Of a DNA stretch of 64,000 bases, positions 23,639 to 32,779 are shown piece by piece (the stretch's first letter is position 1; every line of letters begins with the position of its first letter). The DNA comes from Micromonospora sp. NBRC 110009 (GTDB lineage: Bacteria > Actinomycetota > Actinomycetes > Mycobacteriales > Micromonosporaceae). The translations under genes were made by a program, and so were the position numbers. The notes below the pieces were generated by a model that was not told the origin of the DNA, did no database searches, and was given only the letters and a program-made list of their open reading frames with translations. Location: the NCBI RefSeq assembly GCF_030518795.1, contig NZ_CP130427.1, forward strand, positions 1,116,001 through 1,180,000, written 5' to 3'.

Positions 23639-24621
23639 CGCACTGCCTCCTCCGCGATCTCGGAGAGCGAGGCGCCAGCGGCAAGCGGAAGCAGCGCGGC
23701 AAGGTCCACCTGGTAACTCAGCTTGTCGATGCCGCTTGGCAGCCCCCCGGCGACGAGGGACGTTGGTACGACACGAGGCGTTTCTCCGTCCACGACCACC
23801 CTGAGCACCTCGCCGACAGCGAACATGTCGAGGTCGGGTCGATCGGGCTGTTCGGACCAGCCCACTGCCGAAAGACGGGTCCGGAGGTCGGATCGCGACG
23901 CGACGACACCGCGGAGCCAGCGGACGCGGTCGCTCACACTGCTCCCGTCAGGATCTTCCAACACTCTGATCAGGACAAGATCCAAGGGGCGGTCGTCATG
24001 CGTGTTCAGCTGCTCCAGCCCGTGGACGATGATGCCGTCGCCCACGGCACTCAGGGCCTTGACCTCCAGGCACCGAGCCGTCGACTCGAAATCGTGCGGC
24101 TCGTTGAGGGGTCCACGCCATGCTTGTACCGGGAAGCCGGGATCTGCTTCGACGAGGGCGGAGAGCATCACCAACTCGGCGAACAGCCCGAGCTTGGCCT
24201 GCCGGGACATGCCTCGGAGAAGCGAGCTTCGGAAGAGTCTGCGCCAACGGGTGACTGCTTCGACGGCCGCCGATGCAGGTCTCGGCGCGTCCGATACCGC
24301 CTCCAGTACATCGGTCACGACCTCGTCGAACTCGGGGAACAGGTCGGCCTCGGCGCATGAGACGTCGATGTAGGTAAGCGCCGCCCCTCCGAAGCCGAGC
24401 TTGCGGATCGCCAGCCTGAGCACCGCCGGTTTCGTGTCGACGGTCACCGCTTGATCGCCCGCCGGTACGAGAAGGTGCCGGGCGCCGGCGGCATCGAGCG
24501 CAACGCGGCAGGGCTCCTTTCCGCACAGGACCTCGAGCGGGAAGGAGGTCAGCGCCTTGCCACGTGGCGGTACCAGCACCGCCCACGCGCGCTCCAGCAT
24601 GTTCGGCTCGGACTCCCTCAC
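23635..24621 (-). CDS. PD-(D/E)XK motif nuclease-like protein (DUF4420 type)
   Basis: 328 aa. The nuclease core is visible: Glu 149 in LGLFAELVML, then WRGPLNEPHDFE with Asp 177, then CLEVKA with Glu 186 and Lys 188. This is the PD-(D/E)XK arrangement of the DUF4420 family. All key acidic and lysine residues are present, so it may be catalytically active and is a strong candidate for the DNA-cleaving subunit of the operon. GTG 24621 overlaps the Z1 stop as GTGA, and its own stop overlaps the GHKL start as ATGA. Confidence 0.85.
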   Translation of the reverse strand: MRESEPNMLERAWAVLVPPRGKALTSFPLEVLCGKEPCRVALDAAGARHLLVPAGDQAVTVDTKPAVLRLAIRKLGFGGAALTYIDVSCAEADLFPEFDEVVTDVLEAVSDAPRPASAAVEAVTRWRRLFRSSLLRGMSRQAKLGLFAELVMLSALVEADPGFPVQAWRGPLNEPHDFESTARCLEVKALSAVGDGIIVHGLEQLNTHDDRPLDLVLIRVLEDPDGSSVSDRVRWLRGVVASRSDLRTRLSAVGWSEQPDRPDLDMFAVGEVLRVVVDGETPRVVPTSLVAGGLPSGIDKLSYQVDLAALLPLAAGASLSEIAEEAVR

Positions 24622-27179
24622 GCCAGCCCCTCGGTATCCACGTCGAGCGCCTCGTCGACGTTCTCGCTCTCGACGTCCGTGAGGTCCACGGCGACATGGG
24701 TGGCCTGGACGCTCTTGGTCCGGACATCTCCCGGGAAGGTGATGCCCATTCCGACCACTGGTTCCACGGCGCTAAGCGGGACACGCAACGGATGAGCATC
24801 GTCCGTCTTCTGCTTTTGCTTTGCCGGCTCGCTGATCGGATCGATCAGGTAAAGGACGACGAGACCGCGGTCTCGGCAGACCGGGTGGTTGTTACGCAAA
24901 CGAACGAGCTCGCTCTCGCTCAGCGCCCGTGCCTGGGCAAGCGTCAGACCGAGGTCGAGGGCTCGGTCTTGCTTGCTCATCAGAGTCTTGATGTCGGCAC
25001 GCTCGCTCTGACCGTCGTTCAGACGAGACCTGATCGAGAATCTGATGTCCAGGCCGCCCAGCTTCGCCTCCGAGCCCTCGCCGATTACGACGGCGACCGA
25101 CCACGTGGATAGGCTCGGCGGGTCGCTTGTGAGCTGTTGATCGATGTACCTGACCATGAGCGTCGTATCTAGGTCTGGCGAGTCCTCGTGCACCTTGTAG
25201 CGCTTGAGGAAAGCCTTCACGAGCGACACCGGGACGTCTCGGACAAGCCGGGCCCCGTCCACGCCTTCGTCTACCTGGCCGTGTCGGACCGCATCTTGGA
25301 CGAAGCTTTCCGCAGCATGGCGGTTACTCTCGAGCCAGTCAGTGTCCCTGTGACGGAAGTACCGGGTTTGAAGCCGGCGTCCGGCGTACGAGATGAAGGC
25401 CGGCTGAGCGGCACCCATCTTGGCGGTGATTCGAAGCGCAGGATGTGTGCGGATTCGCACCGCCACCTGGGTGGGGGTCAGGTTCTCGCGCTGGTACCGG
25501 TCGATGTCATCACGCATCTCGTGCTCGACTGTCGCCAGGTGCCGAAACGCTGCAGCAAGACTGGGCGTCATCCAGATTCGGGGCAGGTCCTCGAAGCCGG
25601 TGCGATAGCCGAACCAGCGGCCCATTTGAAGCAGGGTGTCGTAGGCCGTCGCACCCCGTACGAAGAAGCTGACGACGAGGCCCTCCAAGGTCAGGCCACG
25701 AGAAAGTGTGTTACCACCGACGGCGATCGCTACCGCGGACGGCTCGGAGTAGTCGAGCCGGTCCTGACTCCGATAGTTGTCGAGCACCACTCGGGTCGAG
25801 GCAATGACGTCGCCGAGGTGCGGCAACAGGTCCTCGAACAAGTTCTGCGTCCGGCCGAAGTCCTCGGCCGGAACCCGTGCCGACTCCTTCTCCCACAGGT
25901 TCCGCCAATCGTCGGCGACCCCGGGCCGACCGAAGGCCAGATCCGCCGCGGCCTTCTGTCTGAGTGCCTCGAGGGGCGCCCGGTAACTCTCGTGGACAGC
26001 AATCTTGACCGACGTGTGGATGAGCATCGTGCTGTGGTCCGTATCGCCGCGGGCCCGACGAGCGGCCGTGGCAAGCCAGAACCAACGAACGGCGGTGACA
26101 AGCTCGTCAACCATGGTGGGCGTGAAGCCGTCTGCCGGCTCCTTGCTCCCGGGGCGCAGCAGGGGAACGTCGTCCTCGTCCACCAGGCGGACCATGTCGT
26201 AGCCGTCCGGCGGCCCCTGCTCGTCGGCGTTCTCTCCTTCGACAGCATCCCGACCGAAGATCTTGTCAGGGCCGAAATACCCCTCGGGGCGTGGCAGATT
26301 GAGAATGAAGGATTTCGGATAGAGGTCATCCTGGGAAGGGTCGACGAAAACGTTCGCGAAGGGTGTCGCCGTGTAACCGACGTACGTGCATCGCGGCATG
26401 AGTCGCAGGAGTCTGCGAATGAGCGGATTGATCCTGCCGGTGGCCACCGACGCCTGGTCGGCCTCGTCATCGATGATCAATACCGGCGCGGACTCGAGCG
26501 CCTTTCTCCCGTTCGAGGTGTCCAGCCACTTGATGAGTTTGCCCAGGACGGCGGCATTCTTCTTCACCACGGCCAGGACTGTCTTCTCGGCGCTCAGAGC
26601 GGCTGAGGCGTCGTGCGAGGGCTTGACGAAGTCTCGCGTCTCCTCCGTCAGCGTCACCCAGCGGTCAGGGTTGAGCTCCTTCAGGTATTGATCCAGGCGC
26701 ACCTGCGTCTGTCGGCGTAGGCCGTTGTGAATGCCGGAGAGCACAATGACGAGCCGGTACTGCACGTCGGCCAGTTTCGCCACTACGGCCGTGAAGTTTG
26801 TCGTCTTGCCACTCTGCACGTAACCGACCACGAGGCCCTTGGAGTCCCATTTCTGGCGGTCTGGGCGGGGCGTGTGAGCGACGACAGTGCTGGACGAGTG
26901 ATCCACGGAATCGATCCGCGCGGTTGGCCAATCCTCCGCCTCGAACTGCGCCCTCAGCGCCTGCCAGTAGCGGTCTGACTCACCCGGCCCGCTGTACCAG
27001 TCGTCCGATCCGGCGGTGATGATCGGTGGTCCGCCCGCCTGCACCTTCGCCTTGTCGGCCTCGAACTGACACCTGAACTTCTCGACGGCTTCCCTCGACA
27101 ACGACTCGGAGAAGCTCAGGACGGCCGCCTCAACGCCATGTCGCCTGGCCCAGTCCGCAAAGACGGCATACAGGCTCAT
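24618..27179 (-). CDS. Z1-domain ATPase (SF2 helicase-like)
   Basis: 853 aa. The P-loop VVGYVQSGKTTN (Walker A about 119-126) and PVLIIDDEADQAS (Walker B near 232-240) frame an SF2-like core. The C-terminal half contains GGNTLSRGLTLEGLVVSFF and TLLQMGRWFGYR, the conserved Z1 motifs. Z1 proteins are predicted helicases or translocases associated with GHKL ATPases in restriction systems. ATG 27179 is preferred because GGAAAGGTGG lies 7 bp upstream; a GTG at 27188 is also in frame. It is the first gene of operon 2 and starts 100 bp from the divergent vsr gene. Confidence 0.88.
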   Translation of the reverse strand: MSLYAVFADWARRHGVEAAVLSFSESLSREAVEKFRCQFEADKAKVQAGGPPIITAGSDDWYSGPGESDRYWQALRAQFEAEDWPTARIDSVDHSSSTVVAHTPRPDRQKWDSKGLVVGYVQSGKTTNFTAVVAKLADVQYRLVIVLSGIHNGLRRQTQVRLDQYLKELNPDRWVTLTEETRDFVKPSHDASAALSAEKTVLAVVKKNAAVLGKLIKWLDTSNGRKALESAPVLIIDDEADQASVATGRINPLIRRLLRLMPRCTYVGYTATPFANVFVDPSQDDLYPKSFILNLPRPEGYFGPDKIFGRDAVEGENADEQGPPDGYDMVRLVDEDDVPLLRPGSKEPADGFTPTMVDELVTAVRWFWLATAARRARGDTDHSTMLIHTSVKIAVHESYRAPLEALRQKAAADLAFGRPGVADDWRNLWEKESARVPAEDFGRTQNLFEDLLPHLGDVIASTRVVLDNYRSQDRLDYSEPSAVAIAVGGNTLSRGLTLEGLVVSFFVRGATAYDTLLQMGRWFGYRTGFEDLPRIWMTPSLAAAFRHLATVEHEMRDDIDRYQRENLTPTQVAVRIRTHPALRITAKMGAAQPAFISYAGRRLQTRYFRHRDTDWLESNRHAAESFVQDAVRHGQVDEGVDGARLVRDVPVSLVKAFLKRYKVHEDSPDLDTTLMVRYIDQQLTSDPPSLSTWSVAVVIGEGSEAKLGGLDIRFSIRSRLNDGQSERADIKTLMSKQDRALDLGLTLAQARALSESELVRLRNNHPVCRDRGLVVLYLIDPISEPAKQKQKTDDAHPLRVPLSAVEPVVGMGITFPGDVRTKSVQATHVAVDLTDVESENVDEALDVDTEGLA

Positions 27180-27278
27180 GGTGACCACCTTTCCGAATTT
27201 CTGGAGGAACTTAACGCAGGCGGAGCGGTTCGGCTGCCCCGCCGATCACTGCTTCGAGGGCATCTCTACCGTGGTGGC
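27180..27278. promoter_or_regulatory. Divergent promoter region between the Z1 operon and vsr
   Basis: A 99-bp region separates two head-to-head starts, so it should contain both promoters. It is AT-richer than average around 27190-27215. No clear -35/-10 pair could be assigned with confidence. Confidence 0.4.
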
Positions 27279-27779
27279 GTGCCCGAACGTCCCCCAGCAA
27301 GTTCGACCGGCGTCAGCGGTCGCATGCAGCGACAGCGCCGGAAGGACACAGAGCCGGAGCTCGCTATCCGTCGTGCCCTGCACAGGGCAGGGCTCAGGTA
27401 TCGAATATGTGTGCCGGTCGCAGGCTTGCGTCGGCGGACCATCGACATCGCCTTCACCCGTATCAAGTTGGCCGTGTTCGTTGACGGGTGCTTTTGGCAC
27501 GGCTGCCCCCAGCATGCGACCTGGCCGAAAGCCAACGCGGCTTGGTGGGAGGCCAAGATCTTGAAGAACCGCGAGCGGGACCAGGAGACCACCAGGCAAC
27601 TCGAGGACGCGGGCTGGACCGTGATCCGGATCTGGGAGCACGAACCGGCGGACGAAGCCGCGACCCGCCTCGTTGACACGGTGAGGAGCATGCGAAAGTT
27701 GTGGGCTCCCACCCCCGACGCCGCCGCCGACCCGTCGCCTGGCAGCGATCGAACACGTCCGACGGATCGGTCCATCTGA
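27279..27779 (+). CDS. vsr: Very short patch repair endonuclease (Vsr)
   Basis: 166 aa from GTG 27279. Vsr nicks DNA 5' of a T:G mismatch formed when 5-methylcytosine deaminates, and so protects methylated sites from C-to-T mutation. Features are the N-terminal RPPASSTGVSGRMQRQRRKD, the catalytic strand RTIDIAF with Asp 56, VFVDGCFWHGCPQHATWP with the conserved His and zinc-binding Cys residues, and IRIWEHE. Length is usual for the family. An in-frame upstream extension to 27138 has no similarity. The gene lies alone on the plus strand between the two minus-strand operons, and its presence supports 5mC methylation by the island's methylase. Confidence 0.93.
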   Translation: MPERPPASSTGVSGRMQRQRRKDTEPELAIRRALHRAGLRYRICVPVAGLRRRTIDIAFTRIKLAVFVDGCFWHGCPQHATWPKANAAWWEAKILKNRERDQETTRQLEDAGWTVIRIWEHEPADEAATRLVDTVRSMRKLWAPTPDAAADPSPGSDRTRPTDRSI

Positions 27780-27816
27780 TCCCGCTGTCCCCTCCGCCCA
27801 CGTGCACGCCCACCAA

Positions 27817-29625
27817 TCACGCACCCGTCCCGCGCCGAACCTGATCGAGCACGTGGTCGAGGAGCCCAGGAACGTTGCTTCCGCCGAGAACGAGCTGACG
27901 GTCCAGCAGACGATTAGCTGTCTCACACGACGTCTCGCTCACGAGCGCACATCCGTGGCACGCCGACAGGTTGAGCTGCGACGAGCCTTGACGGTCGCTT
28001 TCGATGCACACTGGGTCGTTCGAGCAGACATCCGCATCGCTCAAAGCAGCCAACAGCAGCGGGAGGATCTTGTCCGGCTCACCGAGCCGAACGAGTCCGC
28101 CGAGCGTTCCCTGCGCATCCCCGGCAGCCGTATAGATCAAGATCCCCGCAGTCCGGTCCGGTCGATCAGAGTGGGCGTAGATGCGCTCTTGAAGAGACGC
28201 TGACGAGTAGCCGCTCGCAAACGCGAGCCTGCGGATGAGTAGGTGAGCGATCGTGTGCAACGCGACGAAGCGCGGCTCAGGCACGTCCAACCGGTGAGTC
28301 CACTGACTGGAGTTCCGCCGCTCTATCAGGATGCCGGCCCTCGCACGGACTTCGGGTAAGTTCTCCCACTCGGTCAACCGGTCCTCGTCGAACCGAAGGA
28401 AGATCCCTTCGCCGAACAGCTCGATGGCTGGGTATACCGGCCTTCGCTTCCGGTTGGGACCGAGGTCCGCAGGAATGAAATCGGCGTCAGCGCTATTACG
28501 TCGAAAGCCACAAAACGCTCGAACCTCACGGACGCGGTGCACCTGGCCAACGCTGACGAGTCGACTCGTCAGCGCCGAGGGCCATACCGCGTCGGTGGGC
28601 ACCTTCCATCCGTCGACGACGAAGTCGCTGGCGCTGTGGTCCCTGCCACCTTCGAGCTTCTTGAGGAAAGCCGCCCACTCGCCGTCCTTCAGGTCGAGGC
28701 GCGGAGCCTCCGCGGAGTCGTCACCTCCGGCTGCGAGGGCGAGGACATCCTCCGCCGTCACCCCGAGCTCATCTGCGATCCATTGGGCCACCATCTCTGC
28801 CTGGGGACCACCGTTGTCCGAGACCACCTTTTCGAAGTAGGTGTGGTTCCGGATCTTGTCCGCTTTCTCTGCGGACTGCGGGCGCTCCTCTGGGATGTCG
28901 AGTGCCGAGAGGCGCTCGGCTATGTAGTTGCCGGTGGCGCCACGTTGAACGGCGATGAGATGGTGATTGCAGACGTTGCCGGGCTTCGGATCCTCCCAAG
29001 GCTGGGTGCCTTCGCATCGGATGCCGTCGCGGTGCAGCGACTCCTTGCTCACGAGCGTGGAGAGGGGGCGGGATCTTTTGCACCCGTTGCAGACGACACG
29101 GAGCGACGCCAAGCCTTCACCGTGCTGGGACGAGCGTACGAATTTCAGTTCCTTGTACGCCCTGCAGAACCGCACAGCCTCGGTGACGTCTGCGTCGCTG
29201 CCCCGGTGCGCCCACTTGAACCAGGGAATGTCCTGGATGTGGCTGCCCTTCTCGCAGATGGCGACGTATCGCATCGGCACGAGGGCCCCACCGCAGTCGC
29301 AGCGGTTGATCCAACGGCCTTTGCTCCTGGCGGTCATCTGCGAGAGTTTTGTGCACCGCTCGCAGAACCGCCAGGCCGGGAAGCGCCAGTAGAAAAGATG
29401 TGCGGTGTCCTTGGACGGACGGCCCGAGTGAGCAGGCGCTTGCCGAAGGACCCCGGGGCCCAGGCGCGCGAGGAGTCTGTCGCAGCTGATCTCAGGGGCG
29501 AACTTGAGATCCCACCACGACGTGTCGGGTGCTATCAGAGACTGCCCGAGCACATCGACGATGGCCCCCGCACCGAACGGCGTGACCGTCTCGGAGAGGC
29601 GAAGATCATGCAAGATCCGCTCCAT
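27817..29625 (-). CDS. drmB: DISARM protein DrmB (DUF1998)
   Basis: 602 aa from ATG 29625, preceded by GGAAGGAGGC. It carries the DUF1998 region near its C-terminus (LHTIAHLLIRRLAFASGYSS, then GILIYTAAGD, and a final Cys-rich SACHGCALVSETSC) and further Cys pairs (CERCTK, CDCGG, CNGCKRS) that could bind zinc. The start FGAGAIVDVLG is typical of DrmB. DrmA and DrmB form the DNA-binding helicase complex of DISARM phage defence. The gene start lies inside the end of drmA (20-bp overlap). Its 3' end faces vsr 37 bp away. Confidence 0.9.
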   Translation of the reverse strand: MERILHDLRLSETVTPFGAGAIVDVLGQSLIAPDTSWWDLKFAPEISCDRLLARLGPGVLRQAPAHSGRPSKDTAHLFYWRFPAWRFCERCTKLSQMTARSKGRWINRCDCGGALVPMRYVAICEKGSHIQDIPWFKWAHRGSDADVTEAVRFCRAYKELKFVRSSQHGEGLASLRVVCNGCKRSRPLSTLVSKESLHRDGIRCEGTQPWEDPKPGNVCNHHLIAVQRGATGNYIAERLSALDIPEERPQSAEKADKIRNHTYFEKVVSDNGGPQAEMVAQWIADELGVTAEDVLALAAGGDDSAEAPRLDLKDGEWAAFLKKLEGGRDHSASDFVVDGWKVPTDAVWPSALTSRLVSVGQVHRVREVRAFCGFRRNSADADFIPADLGPNRKRRPVYPAIELFGEGIFLRFDEDRLTEWENLPEVRARAGILIERRNSSQWTHRLDVPEPRFVALHTIAHLLIRRLAFASGYSSASLQERIYAHSDRPDRTAGILIYTAAGDAQGTLGGLVRLGEPDKILPLLLAALSDADVCSNDPVCIESDRQGSSQLNLSACHGCALVSETSCETANRLLDRQLVLGGSNVPGLLDHVLDQVRRGTGA

Positions 29626-32600
29626 GGCCGCCTCCTTCCATCGGCTCACGTACCTGAACGGCGACATTCGGCTCGACCGACCGCATCGAGTCGGCGACCA
29701 GCCATCCCTCCCCGCTCTGACCGAACCGCTTCAACAGCGCTTCTTCGTCTGCCTTCCGGCGGTCGTAAGGCAACGTAGCTCCTGCCTCCCGCGCGAGCTT
29801 TGCGCGACGATCCCAATCGCGCAGGAGCCGCCACACCTCTTCCTCTGTGTCTTCTGCCTCGATTCGCTCCGAACGGCTCACCAGTTCGACGAACGCCGCG
29901 GCGAGCCTCTCGATCGTCATGCTCATCCGACTGTCGTCAAGATCAAGGCGCGACGCCGCATCGTTCGCAGCAAGAGCCGGGACGGAGTGCCGAAGCAGCG
30001 CCACAAGGGCGCCCGCCAACGACCGCGCACGGGAGGCCAACGACCATGGGGTGACACTCGTCGGTTCGACGTTGCGGTAGAGCGCCTCGTGGTAGCCCCG
30101 GAAGGTCTCGAAGTGTGACCGGTCGCGCGCTCGGTTCGACCTGAACAACGTCGTGACGATGCCGTTGTTCTTGCCACGGCCGACGCGGCTGGTGGCCTGA
30201 ATGTACTCGGCGGTCGTCTTCGGCTGACCGACCATCAGCATCAGGGCCAGGCGAGGGATGTCGATGCCGACTGACAACATGTTCGAGGAAAGAACCACAT
30301 CGATCGCTTGGTCGGTTCGATCGGCGCTTCGACCAAGTTCACGCAGGTCTTTGGGGAGTTCCTCCGGGCCTCGCCGGCTGGTGAGCTCCAGGACACGGTC
30401 GGCGCGGACACTACGCAACGGCAGGCCCAACCGATCCGACCGCGGCTCAAGGCGCCCGTTCACGTCGTCGACCACCAGAGTTCCCGTACGGCCGAGCTCG
30501 CGGAGGCTGTTGTGATACATCACCGCAGTCCAATAGGAGTCCCGCGTCGCACCCGGATCGGGGTCCCTGGCCAGCACCTCAGGAATCTCGATCAGAGGCG
30601 TGGTCGCGGCGATGACCGCGGACACTTGCGATAGGGATTGCGGCATTAGTCCGACGTACAGCCGACCCTCGCCGCTCTCGACGGGGCGCGAGAAGAAGGT
30701 TCGATCTCCGTCGAGGCCCGCCGGCGGGTACAGCGCGACGCTTCGCCCGTACAGCCCCTGCACCTGTTCGTCCGAGGCACGGATCGTTGCTGTCGAGGCG
30801 ACGATCTTGGGAACCGCACCATCCCTGCTCAGGAGCATCTGGATCACGGCGTCGAAGACGGCGACCGTCGTCCCGAGCGGCCCCGACAACAAATGCAGCT
30901 CATCCTGGATGATCATCGACGGCTGACGGAACGTCGTATTGAGGCCGAGCAGGCTGCCCGCCTGCGGCTTGAACTGGAGACGTGCGAACTTGTCGACCGT
31001 CGCGAGAAGGATCGTCGGCGGCTCCTCGTAGAGGACGTCGTCGACGACCGTCACGGGAAGTTCCCTATGAAACGGGCAGCTCGCACGAGTGCAGTGGATG
31101 ACGACGTCGTGGCCGACGGCGCGCAGTCCGTACCGATTCAGGTCGGCGGACCTGGCATCGGGCAGAAGCGCGGCATCGCACCACGGACAGCTTTCGACCT
31201 GGAACTGGTTCGCTTCCTCGGGCCTTGCAGCCTTGTGCAGGCGTTCGAGAGCGGCCTTCGCTTCCTTCCTCGTGCCGGGCGTGACCTCGTTGCCGACCCA
31301 GAGACCGATGGAGAACGGCGCCATGCCCTTCGCCCGCGGATCCTCGCGTCGGAGCAGCTCCATCGCGCAGACTAGCGACGCCGCACGCTGAAATTGCTGG
31401 GACGTCAGCAGACGGAGCGTGTAGCGGGTGATCACCGCGGTCCCGCCGCCCGCGACGCCGTAGGCGATCCGGCGACGGAAGATCTCGATCGCCGCCAGAC
31501 CGAGGTACGCCTCAGTTTTTCCACCGCCCGTAGGGAACCAGATCAGATCGACCAGCTCCCGATCATCGTGCTTCTCGTCAACCGTCGATGCAAGCGCCAC
31601 CAGCAGGAAGCCGAGCTGGAACGGACGCCATCGGGGTTCCTCCAGCTCGGCTGGATCCTTGCCGGCTTTGATCGCGGTCTGGCGGATCTGCATTCGCATC
31701 GCCGTCATGCCGAGCGCGAAGGCGGCTCTCAGCGAATCCTGTTCAGGGGCACGCAGCAGGTCGACACCGGCTGCCATGCGCTGCGCGGCAGTACGTGCTC
31801 GGTCGGTGATCGATTGCGCTACCGCTGCCCGGTGCCCGAAGCCGTCGACGCGATCCTGCTGCTCGGAGACCCAGGCCGAGAAGGCCTCGACGAACGCGTC
31901 GAGCATCGACGCGATCTCGTCGGGTTGCGTGTCGATCCGGGACAGGTTGTCGAGGCGCAGCGCATCGGCCTCGACGGAGTCGGATTTGAACCCGGTGGTC
32001 TCGACCGCGGCGACGACGAACGCCGGCACCGGTTCGAGGAAGACTCGGGCGCACTCGCCATCGGTGAGTTCCCAGTCGGCTGCCATGCCGTGCCCGACCG
32101 CGTACACCTTCTTGTCGCGGTAGCGGAGGCGCAGCTCCGCTGACTCGGCGTCCATGTCGAAAGAAGGTGAGATGTCGTACTCGAAGATCTGTCCGCCGGG
32201 CGCGGGCGCCACGCCGAGCGAGACCTGGAAGAGCATCAGGCCGATGTCGCGCCGGTCGTCGCCCATCGACTTTGACAACACTCGGACATGCACCGTCACG
32301 AGATAGGCATCACCGTAGGGACGCCATCTCGATCCGATCTCGATCGGGACGTCCCCGGCGCTGAGCTGGTGCAGGGGCAGCTCTCGGGAGAGTGCGACTC
32401 CTTCAAACCGGAACGGGCTGCGTTGCCAACGCGGTGGACCATCGTCTGCGACCGGCCGATAGGTTCCCCCCGAGAAGTCGCACGACACAGTCGTCCGGTC
32501 CGTGATGAAGGAGATGGCGGCCGACGAGGGACGCCAGTCCTCGGCGAGCGGCACGCCCGCACCGTCCTCCTCAACGTCTCCTGACACCACATCGGCTTCG

Positions 32601-32779
32601 GCCTCCGTCCCTTCGGAGTCCTCGGGCTTCGGCGCCGAGGACGCGGACGGGAACAACATCCCTACGGCGTACTGACGGTCCGGCATGTTGAGGACGACCT
32701 CGTCGTCATCACCGTCCGGTCCGACGTACGCCGCTCGAAGATGCTTCAACGCGATCTCCTGCGCCTTGGTCCTGGTCAC
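29606..32779 (-). CDS. drmA: DISARM helicase DrmA
   Basis: 1057 aa SF2 helicase. Motif I is FPTGGGKTEAYLGLAAIEI near residue 416, motif II is QDELHLLSGPLG (a DExH box) near 624, motif V is SVGIDIPRLALMLMVGQP near 834, and motif VI is IQATSRVGRG near 863. A long N-terminal domain precedes the core, and Cys pairs (SCPWC, CTRASC) occur between motifs I and II. In DISARM, DrmA with DrmB recognises phage DNA with free 5' ends. GTG 32779 overlaps the upstream gene's stop as GTGA. The usual phospholipase-D partner drmC is not found in the window. Confidence 0.92.
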   Translation of the reverse strand: MTRTKAQEIALKHLRAAYVGPDGDDDEVVLNMPDRQYAVGMLFPSASSAPKPEDSEGTEAEADVVSGDVEEDGAGVPLAEDWRPSSAAISFITDRTTVSCDFSGGTYRPVADDGPPRWQRSPFRFEGVALSRELPLHQLSAGDVPIEIGSRWRPYGDAYLVTVHVRVLSKSMGDDRRDIGLMLFQVSLGVAPAPGGQIFEYDISPSFDMDAESAELRLRYRDKKVYAVGHGMAADWELTDGECARVFLEPVPAFVVAAVETTGFKSDSVEADALRLDNLSRIDTQPDEIASMLDAFVEAFSAWVSEQQDRVDGFGHRAAVAQSITDRARTAAQRMAAGVDLLRAPEQDSLRAAFALGMTAMRMQIRQTAIKAGKDPAELEEPRWRPFQLGFLLVALASTVDEKHDDRELVDLIWFPTGGGKTEAYLGLAAIEIFRRRIAYGVAGGGTAVITRYTLRLLTSQQFQRAASLVCAMELLRREDPRAKGMAPFSIGLWVGNEVTPGTRKEAKAALERLHKAARPEEANQFQVESCPWCDAALLPDARSADLNRYGLRAVGHDVVIHCTRASCPFHRELPVTVVDDVLYEEPPTILLATVDKFARLQFKPQAGSLLGLNTTFRQPSMIIQDELHLLSGPLGTTVAVFDAVIQMLLSRDGAVPKIVASTATIRASDEQVQGLYGRSVALYPPAGLDGDRTFFSRPVESGEGRLYVGLMPQSLSQVSAVIAATTPLIEIPEVLARDPDPGATRDSYWTAVMYHNSLRELGRTGTLVVDDVNGRLEPRSDRLGLPLRSVRADRVLELTSRRGPEELPKDLRELGRSADRTDQAIDVVLSSNMLSVGIDIPRLALMLMVGQPKTTAEYIQATSRVGRGKNNGIVTTLFRSNRARDRSHFETFRGYHEALYRNVEPTSVTPWSLASRARSLAGALVALLRHSVPALAANDAASRLDLDDSRMSMTIERLAAAFVELVSRSERIEAEDTEEEVWRLLRDWDRRAKLAREAGATLPYDRRKADEEALLKRFGQSGEGWLVADSMRSVEPNVAVQVREPMEGGGHGADLA

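Noticed and set aside
27138..27278. 47-codon N-terminal extension of Vsr
   Set aside because: It overlaps the start of the Z1 gene on the other strand and has no Vsr similarity. The family start RPPAS begins right after GTG 27279.
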